From positions 22,672,990 through 22,697,989 of the forward strand of contig CM022677.1 of assembly GCA_012295275.1 (NCBI GenBank): a DNA stretch of 25,000 bases, written 5' to 3'. Source of the stretch: Chrysomallon squamiferum. Taxonomy: Eukaryota; Mollusca; Gastropoda; Neomphalida; Peltospiridae. A program made the position numbers and the translations under genes. The number at the start of each line of letters is the position of its first letter. The stretch's first letter is position 1. The notes beneath the pieces are model-generated. The model searched no databases, was not told where the DNA came from, and saw nothing but the letters and a program-made list of their open reading frames with translations. This document shows, piece after piece, positions 1 through 10,740 of the stretch.

Positions 1-1
1 T

Positions 2-583
2 GTTGTTGTTGTTGTTGCTCTGCCACATGAAAAGGAAATATTGTTTTTAAGTTTGAAAAACTTCAAACTGATCAAAACAGTTAAAACCGATAAACAATAT
101 TTCTATATCTCTGTGTTACCCGGCAACCGTCTCGCGGTCACTGGGTACATTGGTCATTACTTGGACATAATTACAGAGCGTGGTCAGCTCATTAATTCTA
201 TCTCAGCAGATTTGATCCCCAGACCATCATGTCTCACAGTTTACGATCAATGTCTGATTATTGTGTCAAAGAGAGAAAATTTAAACTGTTTATTTTGTGT
301 GACGTCATCAGGTGACGTCGAATGGGAGTCACGTGATTCAGCCAGACTGAAAAACTTGGCGGGAGTTACATGTGACAGGGATGGGAATGTTTTTGTTTGT
401 GATTGTGACAGAAATTGTGTTGTTCAGTTGTCACGGAACGGAAAAGTTCTACGTGACATCCTCTCACGCCAGGATGGACTGTCCAAACCGTGGTCTGTCT
501 GTTGTCACGGTAACAAATTGTACGTGGGACAGAGAAACACCGGACAAATAAAAGTATTTAGTTGGTGTAAAACTCTCAAATAA
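2..583 (+). CDS. NHL-repeat (TRIM-NHL type) protein, 3' end only
   Basis: The frame is open from the left edge to a TAA at 581-583, so the N-terminus lies outside the window; no in-frame ATG is needed or seen near the start. The first codons read as five Val from a GTT run, then ALPHEKEILFL. At least two NHL-type beta-propeller blades are visible: LAGVTCDRDGNVFVCDCDRN followed by VVQLSRNGK, then PWSVCCHGNKLYVGQ followed by IKVF. The pattern of an aliphatic strand, DxxGNVFVCD and a closing strand is typical of NHL blades. In animals such C-termini usually end TRIM2/3/71-like proteins (RING, B-box, coiled coil, NHL), where the propeller binds RNA or protein. No RING or B-box is inside the window, so the full architecture is inference. 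The GTT run could instead be intron sequence, with an acceptor near position 35. Confidence 0.82.
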   Translation, partial: VVVVVALPHEKEILFLSLKNFKLIKTVKTDKQYFYISVLPGNRLAVTGYIGHYLDIITERGQLINSISADLIPRPSCLTVYDQCLIIVSKRENLNCLFCVTSSGDVEWESRDSARLKNLAGVTCDRDGNVFVCDCDRNCVVQLSRNGKVLRDILSRQDGLSKPWSVCCHGNKLYVGQRNTGQIKVFSWCKTLK

Positions 584-644
584 ATTAGTTTCATCTTATC
601 ACTGTTGCAATCAACATGAATTATTTTCTTTACACGAACCAAAT

Positions 645-650
645 AATAAA
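645..650 (+). promoter_or_regulatory. AATAAA polyadenylation signal of the NHL gene
   Basis: AATAAA lies about 60 bases after the stop codon. A second AATAAA at 883-888, beyond the CT microsatellite, could serve a longer 3'UTR. Confidence 0.5.
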
Positions 651-696
651 CAAAAAATCTGCTCTGTAATTTATTTATTTATCATAACTGTCATTT

Positions 697-698
<2 letters not shown>

Positions 699-789
<91 letters not shown>
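699..789. repeat. (CT)n microsatellite
   Basis: An uninterrupted CT dinucleotide run of about 91 bases, immediately downstream of the NHL gene. Confidence 0.97.
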
Positions 790-792
<3 letters not shown>

Positions 793-1330
793 ATTTTGTT
801 ATTTTTAAAGAGTCTATTTCAAACAATGTGATGTGACTTTATGTATAGACCTTCACATACCGCTGTGTAATCCATAAAGTTCAATAAAATATTTACATTG
901 TTGTTATGTCATTTAAATTTGTTTCTTTTAAACTTGTGACTGTTTCTCTGTACAACGTAATTAAGGTATATCATAACGAATTAATATGAATATTAACAAA
1001 AAATATAAGCATACATTTTCATTTAATATATTTTAGCATGTTTATACATCGATGATACAGATGTCTTGGGTGAGAGTACCTAGCATACTGGAAATGTTTG
1101 TCTTTCTTTTTTCTTCTTCTTTTTCTCCTTATTATTATTTTTCATGTGACGCATTTTATAAGTTTTTCTCCTCACGGATATTAAGGATTTTGTTTGTTTC
1201 GCCTCCTTCATTAATACGCAGGAGAACGAAATTAATTATTGCACGTCAGTAAACAAATAAAATATATTCTTCTTCTTATTATTATTATTATATATTGAAT
1301 ATAAGTTATTTTTAAGATAAAATCAATGTG
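790..1330. other. AT-rich intergenic stretch
   Basis: Apart from the AATAAA at 883 and a short ATT run near 1272-1292, I see no gene, RNA or repeat here. A 66-codon plus-strand frame at 1052-1252 has no recognisable domain and is probably chance. Confidence 0.6.
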
Positions 1331-1396
1331 AATAACAACCCCAGAACAAGTTTCCGGCTAAGAAATAAATCAGAAGAATTACCCGATGCTTTAACA

Positions 1397-1708
1397 ATGA
1401 GGCTTGAAGAACAGTTGGATACCTCGATACAGATTCATAGACGCGTGTTTTATATCCGGGCGTTAGAGATTTTGTTCCTTCATTTCTTTGTTGTGCAGTT
1501 TGAACAGGGAACTGGTTCACAGTCAGTCACGTGGAGGAGGGGCTCGGGACCAGTAAAACGAGCTTTGAAGAAACTGAGGTTGTTCCAGTCTCGTCAGCGA
1601 CATCTAACAGGGCTTGTGAGATCGCGACTGGAAAACTGTGCAGAGTCAAACCATGAACTGCAACAAACAGTGTCACGAGATCTACAAATAAACCATGAAC
1701 TGCAATAA
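1397..1708 (+). pseudogene. Unrecognised open frame running into a 42-bp minisatellite
   Basis: The frame from ATG at 1397 to TAA at 1706-1708 would give 103 residues, basic and rich in Arg/Leu/Gln, with SGPVKRALKKLRLFQSRQRH in the middle. Base composition at about 1335-1650 is clearly less AT-rich than the surroundings. A strong acceptor-like sequence (pyrimidine run then GTGCAG) ends at 1498, so 1499-1708 could be a terminal exon rather than part of one continuous ORF. Its last codons are the first copy and a half of a 42-bp repeat, read as the 14-residue unit NHELQQTVSRDLQI; the stop arises when CAA becomes TAA in repeat copy 2. I recognise no family. It may be a decayed exon or simply unique sequence. 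Confidence 0.3.
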
Positions 1709-2110
1709 ACAGTGTCACGAGATCCACAAATAAACCATGAACTGCAATAAACAGTGTCACGAGATCCTCAAATAAACCATGAAATGCAATAAACAGTGTC
1801 ACGAGATCCTCAAATAAACCATGAACTACAATAAACAGTGTCACGAGATCCACAAATAAACCATGAACCACAATAAACAGTGTCACGAGATCCTGAAATA
1901 AACCATGAACTGCAACAAACAGTGTCACGAGATCCTGAAATAAACCATGAACCACAATAAACAGTGTCACGAGATCCACAAATAAACCATGAACTGCAAT
2001 AAACAGTGTCACGAGATCATGAAATAAACCATGAACTGCAATAAACAGTGTCACGAGATCATGAAATAAACCATCAACTGTAATAAACAGTGTCACGAGA
2101 TCCTGAAATA
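1651..2110. repeat. 42-bp minisatellite, 11 copies
   Basis: Eleven head-to-tail copies start every 42 bases (1651, 1693, 1735 ... 2071) with no length change. Each carries the core AAACAGTGTCACGAGATC. Because 42 is 14 codons, frames persist: the minus strand reads open from 2096 to 1527 as repeats of VTLFIAVHGLFxDL, with x being H, V, Q or E. The plus strand reads NHELQQTVSRDLQI with a TAA in most copies. I regard the minus-strand frame as a by-product of repeat homogenisation, since the variable positions are mostly amino-acid changing and no promoter, signal peptide or splice context was found. Confidence 0.95.
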
Positions 2111-2400
2111 TTTTAAATTCACTTTTTTAAAAATTTCTTAATTTAACATTGTCCTTACTAAGTAAAGTTTATAAGTCCCATATTTAAATTACATTCATAT
2201 CCGCTCCTAAGATTTGAACCTACAACAATGGAGTATAATAATGAAAGTAGTCAGAAGCAGACTACTGAAAGAAAGAACCATAACTCAGAGAATCGTAATT
2301 CAAAGGGACATTACTCTAACGTAAACTAAACAAAATTAATATATCAAGACTATATTTTAACATATTTAACAATATGCACACATCCATGAAATAGTTTTTA

Positions 2401-2402
<2 letters not shown>
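2111..2402. other. AT-rich spacer
   Basis: No gene is seen. It contains a 7-bp-stem, 7-base-loop inverted repeat at about 2247-2267 (arms AGTAGTC and GACTACT). A minus-strand GGTTCAAATC that resembles a tRNA B box lies near 2213-2222. Confidence 0.5.
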
Positions 2403-2449
<47 letters not shown>

Positions 2450-2485
2450 CATAATCATAATCATAATCATAATCATAATCATAAT
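2403..2485. repeat. (AAT)n followed by (CATAAT)n
   Basis: An AAT trinucleotide run to 2449 passes directly into a hexanucleotide run of CATAAT to 2485. Confidence 0.95.
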
Positions 2486-2786
2486 TCCGGTTCGTGGAGC
2501 TAACCTAAATTCATACTAAAACAAATTTGTATAAATTTCTATTTGTTAACATACCTTTCATTAAGTAATCTCTCTCATGACTAAGCCGTATTTTCTGTTT
2601 GAATGTGTGAATTAGACAAAATGTGAAAATATATTATTAAGTGTTATGTTTACTAAAAGTAGACAAATATATGCAAACTGGATGTATAATTATAACAAAT
2701 GTAAATTTAATGAATTTTATTTTTGTACTTTAATTCACGATCTAAAAATTGTCAAGATAGCTGATCAGATTTATTTAGTGTTGCTG

Positions 2787-2790
<4 letters not shown>

Positions 2791-2877
<87 letters not shown>
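2791..2877. repeat. (CT)n microsatellite
   Basis: Uninterrupted CT run of about 87 bases. It gives a spurious poly-Leu/Ser frame that is not a gene. Confidence 0.97.
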
Positions 2878-2880
<3 letters not shown>

Positions 2881-3272
2881 CACTTCACCAGTTAAAAACA
2901 GAAAATACCTGTTTGTTTTAGTTTAAGTGAATTTCAGTGTTAATAATATGTTGTTGTTGTTGTTATTATTATTATTAGATTTCATGTGTACGTGAGAAGA
3001 AACATGTTCACTTTCTTCACTGCATTTCACACTTTGTGTTTATTTATTTTCTTCTTATTCATAAACTTTACAAAGACTTGACAATCGCTGTACTGAAGTT
3101 TAGAATTTTCTTTTCCATTCAGATACGATTTATTCACTTACAACTAAACAAACGTCGCAGATTTCATTTTGTCATGTTCACCTTTTCTTCCCTGTCCCGC
3201 TCTCCTTACGTTATATTTACTAAATAATAATAATAATAATAATAATAAATGAAAAGAACTTTAAAAAAACAA

Positions 3273-3297
<25 letters not shown>
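3273..3297. repeat. (AT)n microsatellite
   Basis: Short AT dinucleotide run inside the block array. Confidence 0.9.
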
Positions 3298-3304
<7 letters not shown>

Positions 3305-3662
3305 GTACGCATAGATATAGATATATATTTCAAATTAACATAAAGAATGGAAGAAAGAATAATTTAATTAAACATAAAGGAAAGTAATGCATTGTAACAA
3401 AAAACATAAAACAAAACAATTATGTTATGCACATTTTTCAAGTATTAATATTTTCTTCCTCTATAAACGTGTGTGTAAACGTCACGACATGATGTAGATA
3501 TACAGAGTCTGAAGCTGTAGACTATTAACATGATTATTATAAACTTTAATATAAAATTAAATGTTACATCGGGAAATAAATTTGATTACATGAACAGGAG
3601 AAAATAGCATTTACTCATATAGATTTGTAACACAGTTTGTGCTTATGTTAGTTTATATTATT

Positions 3663-3762
<100 letters not shown>

Positions 3763-4240
3763 ATAAAAAAATATATATAAAAACAAATATATAAACGATT
3801 AACTAAATAATTATATAAATAACCTTGAACATTCAAACATAGACCGCCATTGTTATGAACAGCTAAAGTAATTAAGCATGTGCTAAAAAGAAATACATAG
3901 AAAGCAGTTATGAATTTTTATTGATAAATGTTACCATTCCGAAATACTGCAGATAAAGAGGCTCATGTAATGATTAACTATTAGATCGGGAAATAAATAT
4001 AATTACAGGGAGAGAAAATTCTAACATTTATTCATATAGATTTGTTACAGTTTGTGATTATGTTAGGTTATGTTATGTCCTACTATCTGCCTATCTCGCA
4101 AACACTAGAAATAAAAATAAATAAATTAAAATATCGATAAAAAAGAAACAGAAACAAAATCGTATGATAAATATGTGTATGAAAATCTGAGCGTAGAGCT
4201 GGACATAGTGTTTGTGAGCGGCTGTTTCTGTGAGTCCCTC

Positions 4241-4399
<159 letters not shown>

Positions 4400-4562
4400 G
4401 CTACAGAAACACACAGATACATCATTTGATCAAAGATCCTAATGTTTTTTTAGATTTGTAAATAAAATTAATTACAATAATAAATGTCATTAAATTTGTG
4501 TTTGTTACACGTGTACTTGAAGTTTACGTGTACTTGTAACAGTGGGTTACTTTTAAAAGTTC

Positions 4563-4708
4563 AGATACCAGCCAGTTCACTATTCAAGTTTAAACAAGAT
4601 TTATTTTTCTTTCCTTCTACAAACCTGAATGTGCCCATTATAGTATACATGTGATACATTGTGACTAATGCTTTTAAATTCAGTTTATGTACACAAATTA
4701 TACTGTTT
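4563..4708 (+). repeat. Repeat block B, copy 1
   Basis: Shares with copies at 5528-5710 and 6222-6400 an ordered series: a C-C-A-G-TTCA start, AAGTTTAAACAAGATTT, CTTCTACAAACC, TGTGA(C/T)A and a final CATAAATTGTACT-like end. A shorter fifth match, covering only the start, lies at about 18135-18190. Confidence 0.7.
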
Positions 4709-5313
4709 TTATTTTAGTGCCGTTGGCTTCAAATGAAACTTTAACGTCGTTCTTCTCAAAAGACATTTAGTGAGATATGATCTCTGACACTAAAACATAA
4801 TCTTGTCTTTCTCTATATTTACATGTTTCACAAAGACTCGACAACAGCCATATTCAACTTTCAAATCTTCTTTTCTATTCAGAGCCGCCACGCCCTTTCC
4901 TACTCACAACTGAACAGCCATCTATGGCGAGGTTTTGACTTCTACTTTACATAGCTGATATTATATTTAAGAAATAAGAAAGTGAAATAAAATTAAATTA
5001 AAAAAATATAAAAGAAAAATATATGTATAAATAATTATATAAATAACCTTTAACATTGATAGAAACAAAACGTCGTTATTTCTATCTCAGAAATGAATTG
5101 AACGTAAATTGAATTAGAGTATTTAGAAAACAATAAATGTATTGATTAACGTTACTATTATGTAGACCTGTATATAAACAGAGTATCAAACAGACACGCA
5201 TCATCACCATTATAACACAGACTGATGCAATAATTAAGGGTTAGATCGGGAAATAAATTTAATTTCAGGACAGAAATAATAATATTTATTCATATATAAT
5301 ATTCACATTTTGT

Positions 5314-5316
<3 letters not shown>

Positions 5317-5403
<87 letters not shown>
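5317..5403. repeat. (AG)n microsatellite after an A block
   Basis: AG run of about 87 bases immediately after the A block at 5241-5312. Confidence 0.97.
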
Positions 5404-5406
<3 letters not shown>

Positions 5407-5527
5407 TACATCAATATTAAATTATCGTGAAAAATAAAATTACTATAACAAATTTCATTAATTTTACCTTTGTTATAACTGTAGCTATTATTTAAATATG
5501 TTTGTGATATTTTATTACTTTAAAAAA

Positions 5528-5710
5528 ATCATATACCCGCCAATTCAGTACTCAAGTTTAAACAAGATTTGCTTTTGATGGTGAGATGTAAAGATGTATT
5601 ACCTTTCTCTGTTCCTTTACAAACCTTGCTGTGTTTAGTGTTACATTACGTTTGACAGATCTTGACAAATGTTGTTAAAACTTAATTAAGTTACATAAAT
5701 TGTACTCAGT
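5528..5710 (+). repeat. Repeat block B, copy 2
   Basis: Contains the core CAAGTTTAAACAAGATTTG and the same downstream landmarks as copy 1, with an insertion between the first and second landmark. Confidence 0.7.
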
Positions 5711-5958
5711 ACTTCAGGGTGTTTATTTATGTAACTGACCGATTTCATACATAACGTCATGTTACATATTTATGAAACTAAATATCTATATGCATGTGAA
5801 TGTGACAGTGTGCGTTTGTCCGTGTTTGTCTGATTTCAAATTAGACTGTGCAGTGAACAGATAAAAAAAAGAAAACAGGAAGAAAAGTCGCTGATTAAAA
5901 AATAAACTTGTCATTGACACAAGCAAACTAATAAAAAAAAATAGCATTACAATATGTT

Positions 5959-5959
<1 letters not shown>

Positions 5960-6007
<48 letters not shown>
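5960..6007. repeat. (AC)n microsatellite
   Basis: Uninterrupted AC run of about 48 bases. Confidence 0.97.
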
Positions 6008-6009
<2 letters not shown>

Positions 6010-6067
6010 CATACGCCTTGTATAATTTATTTTTAGACAGAAAATATAAAGCTATATAATATACACA

Positions 6068-6073
<6 letters not shown>

Positions 6074-6131
<58 letters not shown>

Positions 6132-6140
6132 CATTATTAC
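6074..6140. repeat. (ATT)n microsatellite
   Basis: ATT run of about 60 bases with one change near its end. Confidence 0.96.
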
Positions 6141-6221
6141 GATGTGTACGTGACTAGAAGCTCACACTGTTTTTTGTTTTATTATTATTCGTACAGTTTA
6201 TTTATATATCTGTTAAAAAGA

Positions 6222-6400
6222 CACGATACCCACCAGTTCACTCTACAAGTCTGAACAAGATTTGTTTTTGGTGGGAAAAATGTACTGTTTTTCTCTGTCC
6301 TTCTACAAACCAGTTGCTGTGTCTATTATAACTACAAGTGTGATAGACTGTGACAAACATTTTATAAAATTAATTTACCCTCATAAATTATACTAAGTTA
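6222..6400 (+). repeat. Repeat block B, copy 3
   Basis: Contains ACCAGTTCACT, CTGAACAAGATTTG, CTTCTACAAACCAGTTGCTG and the terminal CATAAATTATACT, in the same order as copies 1 and 2. Confidence 0.7.
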
Positions 6401-6782
6401 ATGATATATACCAAAGAAAGGTAACGTCTTTGTCAAAACATACGCACACACACGAACCCACACAGAGAAAGATTAAAAACAAAAACCTTAGGTAACTGCA
6501 ACATGTGTTAAATTGAAATACTTTGAAAACAATTATGTATATTTTTACCTGATTAATGTAAACATATCGTAATGTGGTAAACAGATTACAAAACTGCTGT
6601 ACTTATAACAATATTTGATAATCAGTAATTAAGTGTTAGATTGGGAAATAAATGTAATTACATCGTCTGAGAATAATAAAATTTACTCAATTAGATTATA
6701 TACTCAGTTTGAGTTTATGCTATATTGTCTTCTATTTCCATTTATTTCTTCTGTTTGCTTGAAAATACAGATTATTTATCTA

Positions 6783-6798
6783 TATTATTATTATTATT

Positions 6799-6836
<38 letters not shown>
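6783..6836. repeat. (TTA)n(TTG)n compound microsatellite
   Basis: A short TTA run passes into a TTG run. Confidence 0.95.
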
Positions 6837-6837
6837 G

Positions 6838-7292
6838 CAACTGACTGATTCACAACAGTCACAGAGGAGGCTTCAGTGTTTTTTAGGACGGTGAAGAAAA
6901 CGATATTTTTTGTTTAATTTTGTTTTGTTTTGATTATGTATTTACTTATTTATTTATTTATTTAGTTAGTTAGTTAGTTAGTTAGTTACATGTTCGATTC
7001 GATTTAACACTTTCTAACCTATAAGCAGAGTCAAAAATAAGTATTGTGACGACAATAATACTTTACGATACAAATCACTTACATACACGTGAATTTTAAC
7101 AAGAATAGTAACAACGTTTCAATTATCATAATGATATATATTTATATTTATATTTATACATAGGTAGAGTCGTCTGTCAAAACCGGTTTCTGCGCACACT
7201 CACTTTCAGTCTCAAATCGAAACTGGTGACGCATACAGGAACAATCTTTTCAAGTGTTAAATTTTTCATTTCTTATGCAAAAGGTAAGACAA
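6838..7292. other. AT-rich spacer with (TTTA)n(TTAG)n
   Basis: No gene is seen. A tetranucleotide tract at 6945-6988 changes from TTTA to TTAG. Confidence 0.6.
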
Positions 7293-7310
7293 TTTATTAT
7301 TATTATTATA

Positions 7311-7346
<36 letters not shown>

Positions 7347-7370
7347 TATTATTATTGTTATTATTATTAT
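7293..7370. repeat. Imperfect (ATT)n
   Basis: ATT/TTA run with a few interruptions. Confidence 0.93.
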
Positions 7371-8288
7371 CTAAGATGTTTTGAAATAAAAGTGTGTATT
7401 TTCGGTTATGCACTTAACAAAATTTATATACATATTCTGTGGATAGTTCGGAATGGTGTGGATCAGTTAGAGATAATGTTTGACGAAGGGTTGTAGTATT
7501 TATTTTTCTAGAGTCAGTTTCTGTTGTTAGTTTTATCAAATGTCGTGGAATGTGGCCATTGACGAAAAGGTACCCGCGTCATTTCGTCAAAAGGTTTCTT
7601 TTCTTCCATTAACTCTAAGGCCTAACTCCATACGTACTGAATCTAGAAAACTTCAGATGTAAAATGTGTTGAGTTCGACGTAAATCAAATAGTTTGTCCT
7701 TCTCATAGAGAAGCAACGTCATTTGTTTACTATAAAAGCTTTGAGACGCAAAATTTAAAAAATTACTACATTGACGACATGTACTTCGATGAATCTCAGT
7801 TTCTTTCATTGTAAACGTTCCAGTGAGACTGATCAAATGTCTGCTTAAAAAAATATGTTGTAGTCTGAGAAACTACCTTGTTGTACTCATGATATGACAA
7901 CTTTTTAGATTTTATTTCCTATTATTTATTTATTTATTATCTTATTTATTCATTCATTCTTTGGTTCATTTATTCATGCATTCATTTGTTAATTAATTAA
8001 TATTTTATAATTATTTATTTATTTTCAAACATTTTCTTCATATATTTATTGAAACTGACCTTTTTTTTTTTTTTTTTTTAATTTCCATTTCTTTTCCATA
8101 ATACAAATACAAATTATGACGTCATAAATTTAAACTTAAGATGTTATTTACTGACGCTAATATTTAATTTATTTTTAATACTACTATTACTACTACTAAT
8201 AACTATAATAACAACAACACAAACAATAATAAATAAATCGGAGATTGACTAATTTATTTAATAAATAATTATATTATTGATATAGTTA
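7371..8288. other. Spacer without recognisable gene
   Basis: The part at 7380-7860 is less repetitive than its neighbours, and a 73-codon minus-strand frame lies at 7615-7836, but no domain is recognisable. From 7860 to 8288 the sequence is simple TTTA/T-rich, including a poly-T at 8061-8079. Confidence 0.5.
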
Positions 8289-8340
8289 TTGTTGTTGTTC
8301 TTCTTCTTCTCCTTCTTGTACTTCTTCTTCTTCTTCTTAA

Positions 8341-8413
<73 letters not shown>
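8289..8413. repeat. Compound (TTG)(CTT)(ATT)n tract
   Basis: TTG units, then CTT units to about 8338, then an unbroken ATT run to 8413. Confidence 0.95.
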
Positions 8414-8415
<2 letters not shown>

Positions 8416-8557
8416 CAGGTGACTAAAAGCATACGTTCACTTTGTGTCCTGTTTTTCACTGCCATTGATTATTTCTTATAAAAATAATCGATAATCGACT
8501 GTTGCTATTAAAGTTTTATTTTGATCTGCTGTTGGCTTCGAAGTATTATCCTCCTGT

Positions 8558-8893
8558 GTTGTGCCAGGCAGCTGTATGTCGACTGTTCCTATATCAATGA
8601 TCTATGTTGTGCCAGGCAGCTGTATGTCGACTGTTCCTATATCAGTGATCTATGTTGTGCCAGGCAGCTGTATGTCGACTGTTCCTGTATCAGTGATCTA
8701 TGTTGTGCCAGGCAGCTGTATGTCGACTGTTCCTGTATCAGTGATCTATGTTGTGCCAGGCAGCTGTATGTCGACTGTTCCTGTATCAGTGATCTATGTT
8801 GTGCCAGGCAGCTGTATGTCGACTGTTCCTATATCAGTGATCTATGTTGTGCCAGGCAGCTGTATGTCGACTGTTCCTATATCAGTGATCTAT
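8558..8893. repeat. 48-bp minisatellite, 7 exact-length copies
   Basis: Seven copies start at 8558, 8606, 8654, 8702, 8750, 8798 and 8846, each beginning GTTGTGCCAGGCAGCTGTAT and containing GTCGACTGTTCC. The copies differ at only two places: CCTATATC in copies 1, 2, 6 and 7 against CCTGTATC in copies 3-5, and ATCAATG in copy 1 only. Two plus-strand frames stay open across the array (repeating LCCARQLYVDCSYISD and VVPGSCMSTVPISVIY) because 48 is 16 codons. No start context, splice site or known domain supports coding. Confidence 0.97.
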
Positions 8894-9479
8894 GTTGGGT
8901 AACATTTTACAAAAATTAATTAATCTGCACAAATTACAGCATAATTATCTTTCTTTCTATTTTTTATTTTTTCACATTAATATTTTAAGTGTTGTGTAAA
9001 AGATGAGAAACCTTAAACGATTTTATTCTCAAAAGAGAAATATTTTTTGTTTGTCAGTATCTATTGTATGTGTATATGTATGTATCAGGCTCGAAATGGC
9101 CAGTTGTCGGGTCACAAAATTCCATTTTACCGACTGGGATGTTAAAATTGTGTTGGATTAATGAATATAGGAGTGTTCTTTGAATTGATTTCTTTGATTG
9201 GCTGGTTAATTTGGTGTCTATCCAAAAGACTAATGAAATTAATTGTTGCCATTTTTAATGCAATAACGACCATGGTGTCACATTTTCCTTCCCTTAAAAG
9301 CTAAAATATGAATATTTTTTGTTTCGGCTTCCAAAAACAAGTTTTTTTAAAAATGATTATTTAGTGGCGAAAATTTGCTTTTGGACCGCATTGCGTTTCA
9401 TTAGATTTGTTTTACTTTTAAATTATTTACAGATTTTATTTTTGTTTTGTTTTTTAGATTTTCACAAAGGCTGCTACTC
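8894..9479. other. Upstream region of the syntaxin-like gene
   Basis: No ORF with support. The stretch at 9085-9290 is less simple in sequence and includes GATTGGCTGG at about 9197 (an ATTGG/CCAAT-type element), some 280 bases upstream of the first TATA-like box. Promoter role is inferred from position only. Confidence 0.4.
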
Positions 9480-9486
9480 TATAAAG
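9480..9486 (+). promoter_or_regulatory. TATA-like box of first-exon cassette 1
   Basis: TATAAAG lies 49 bases upstream of the cassette 1 ATG. The corresponding place in cassettes 2 and 3 reads TATATGAAT (9960 and 10425), 39 bases before their ATGs. Confidence 0.45.
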
Positions 9487-10740
9487 AATGATACTTGTAT
9501 CTACTGTAATTGACATCTACTGACCATCATGGCTGACTCTGGTAAAAGATCATTTGATGTGTTTTCATCATAGCAGTCTTCTGGTGATTATAAAAAGGAA
9601 ATAATTAACACTTGTCATTCTAATTAGCTCATCATTAAAAAAATATACTTTTTAAACAAACATTTCATATTTAACTCAAATTTACCACAAAAATATTTAC
9701 AAATTACTTTTTACTGAACACAGAATACTTTTTGTTAAAAAGTCATTGATTTGTGTTTTATAACATCTTTCAGTTGATGCTGGAAGTAGACACACTACAC
9801 ATGCTGACACAGATCAAAACAATGTTAACGAGACACAACAAAATGGTATATTTTCTTTCCCTTTTTCTTTTGTTTCTTTATAAACATATACAGTCGTCTA
9901 ATTATGTGATGTGCACTAAAATCCTAATACAATTATTGCTAAAATATAACTAATATCACTATATGAATCATTACTGTATTTGATATCCACTGACCATGAT
10001 GGCTGATTCTGGTATAGCATCATTTGCTGTGTTTTCATCTTATCAGTTTTCTGGTGGTATAATAAATGATTAACACTTGTCATTCTAATTAGCTCATCAT
10101 TTAAAAATATACTTTTTGAACAAACATTTCATATTTAACTTAAATTTACCACAAAAATATTTACAAATTACTTTTTCCTGAACAGAGAATTATTTTCGTT
10201 TATAAAGTCATTGCTTTGTGTTTTATAACATCTTTCAGTTGATGCTGGAAGTAGACACACTACACATGCTGACACAGATCAAAAGAAAGTTAAGCAGACA
10301 CAACAAGATGGTATATTTTCTTTTCCTTTTTCTTTTGTTTCTTTATAAATCTATATCGTTGTCTAATTATGTGATGTGTACTAAAATTTAAATACTATTG
10401 TTGCTAAAATGTAACTAATATCACTATATGAATCATTACTGTATTTCATATCCACTGACCATCATGGCTGATTCTGGTAAAATATCATTTCATGTGTTTT
10501 CATCATAGCAGTCTTCTGGTGGTTATAAAAAGGAAATAATTAACACTTGTCATTATAATTAGCTTATCATTAATAATTATACTTTTACAAATTAAATATT
10601 GGCTTTCTAAAGTTATTGATTTTTGTTTGATATGACGTTTCAGTTGATGCTGGAAGTGAATATACCAGACATGCTGAGACAGTTGAAAACAATATTCAGA
10701 AAATAGAACAAAATGGTATATGTTCTTTCTTTCTTTCTAC
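9480..10740 (+). repeat. Triplicated promoter / first exon / second exon cassette
   Basis: Three tandem units of about 465 bp (9480-9959, 9960-10424, 10425-about 10740; the third has a shorter intron). Each carries a TATA-like box, CACTGACCAT, the 13-nt first exon ATGGCTGAYTCTG followed by a GT donor, an intron with shared text such as AACACTTGTCATT, and a 72-nt phase 1-1 exon beginning TTGATGCTGGAAGT. Exons: 9529-9541 with 9774-9845; 9999-10011 with 10239-10310; 10464-10476 with 10644-10715. The second-exon products are VDAGSRHTTHADTDQNNVNE..., VDAGSRHTTHADTDQKKVKQ... and VDAGSEYTRHAETVENNIQK.... Only the third resembles the start of a syntaxin Ha helix (NNIQKIEQ). The first exons of units 2 and 3 have no acceptor in front of them, so they can act only as alternative first exons or as relics. 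Confidence 0.85.

Noticed and set aside
1527-2096. 189-codon minus-strand protein of VTLFIAVHGLFxDL repeats
   Set aside because: The frame follows from an 11-copy, 42-bp repeat. Variable positions are mostly nonsynonymous and no gene context was seen.
2180-2270. tRNA or tRNA-derived SINE on the minus strand (GGTTCAAATC plus a nearby hairpin)
   Set aside because: No A box, the acceptor stem has no partner, the T stem has a mismatch, and the hairpin loop lacks the invariant U33.
8521-8919. Cys-rich 132-codon repeat protein
   Set aside because: Two overlapping frames are equally open because the unit is 48 bp. There is no signal peptide, and the ORF start is not an ATG context with support.
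9753-9953. 66-codon ORF covering the second syntaxin exon
   Set aside because: Wrong frame: the phase-1 reading continues from the first exon and agrees with all later exons.
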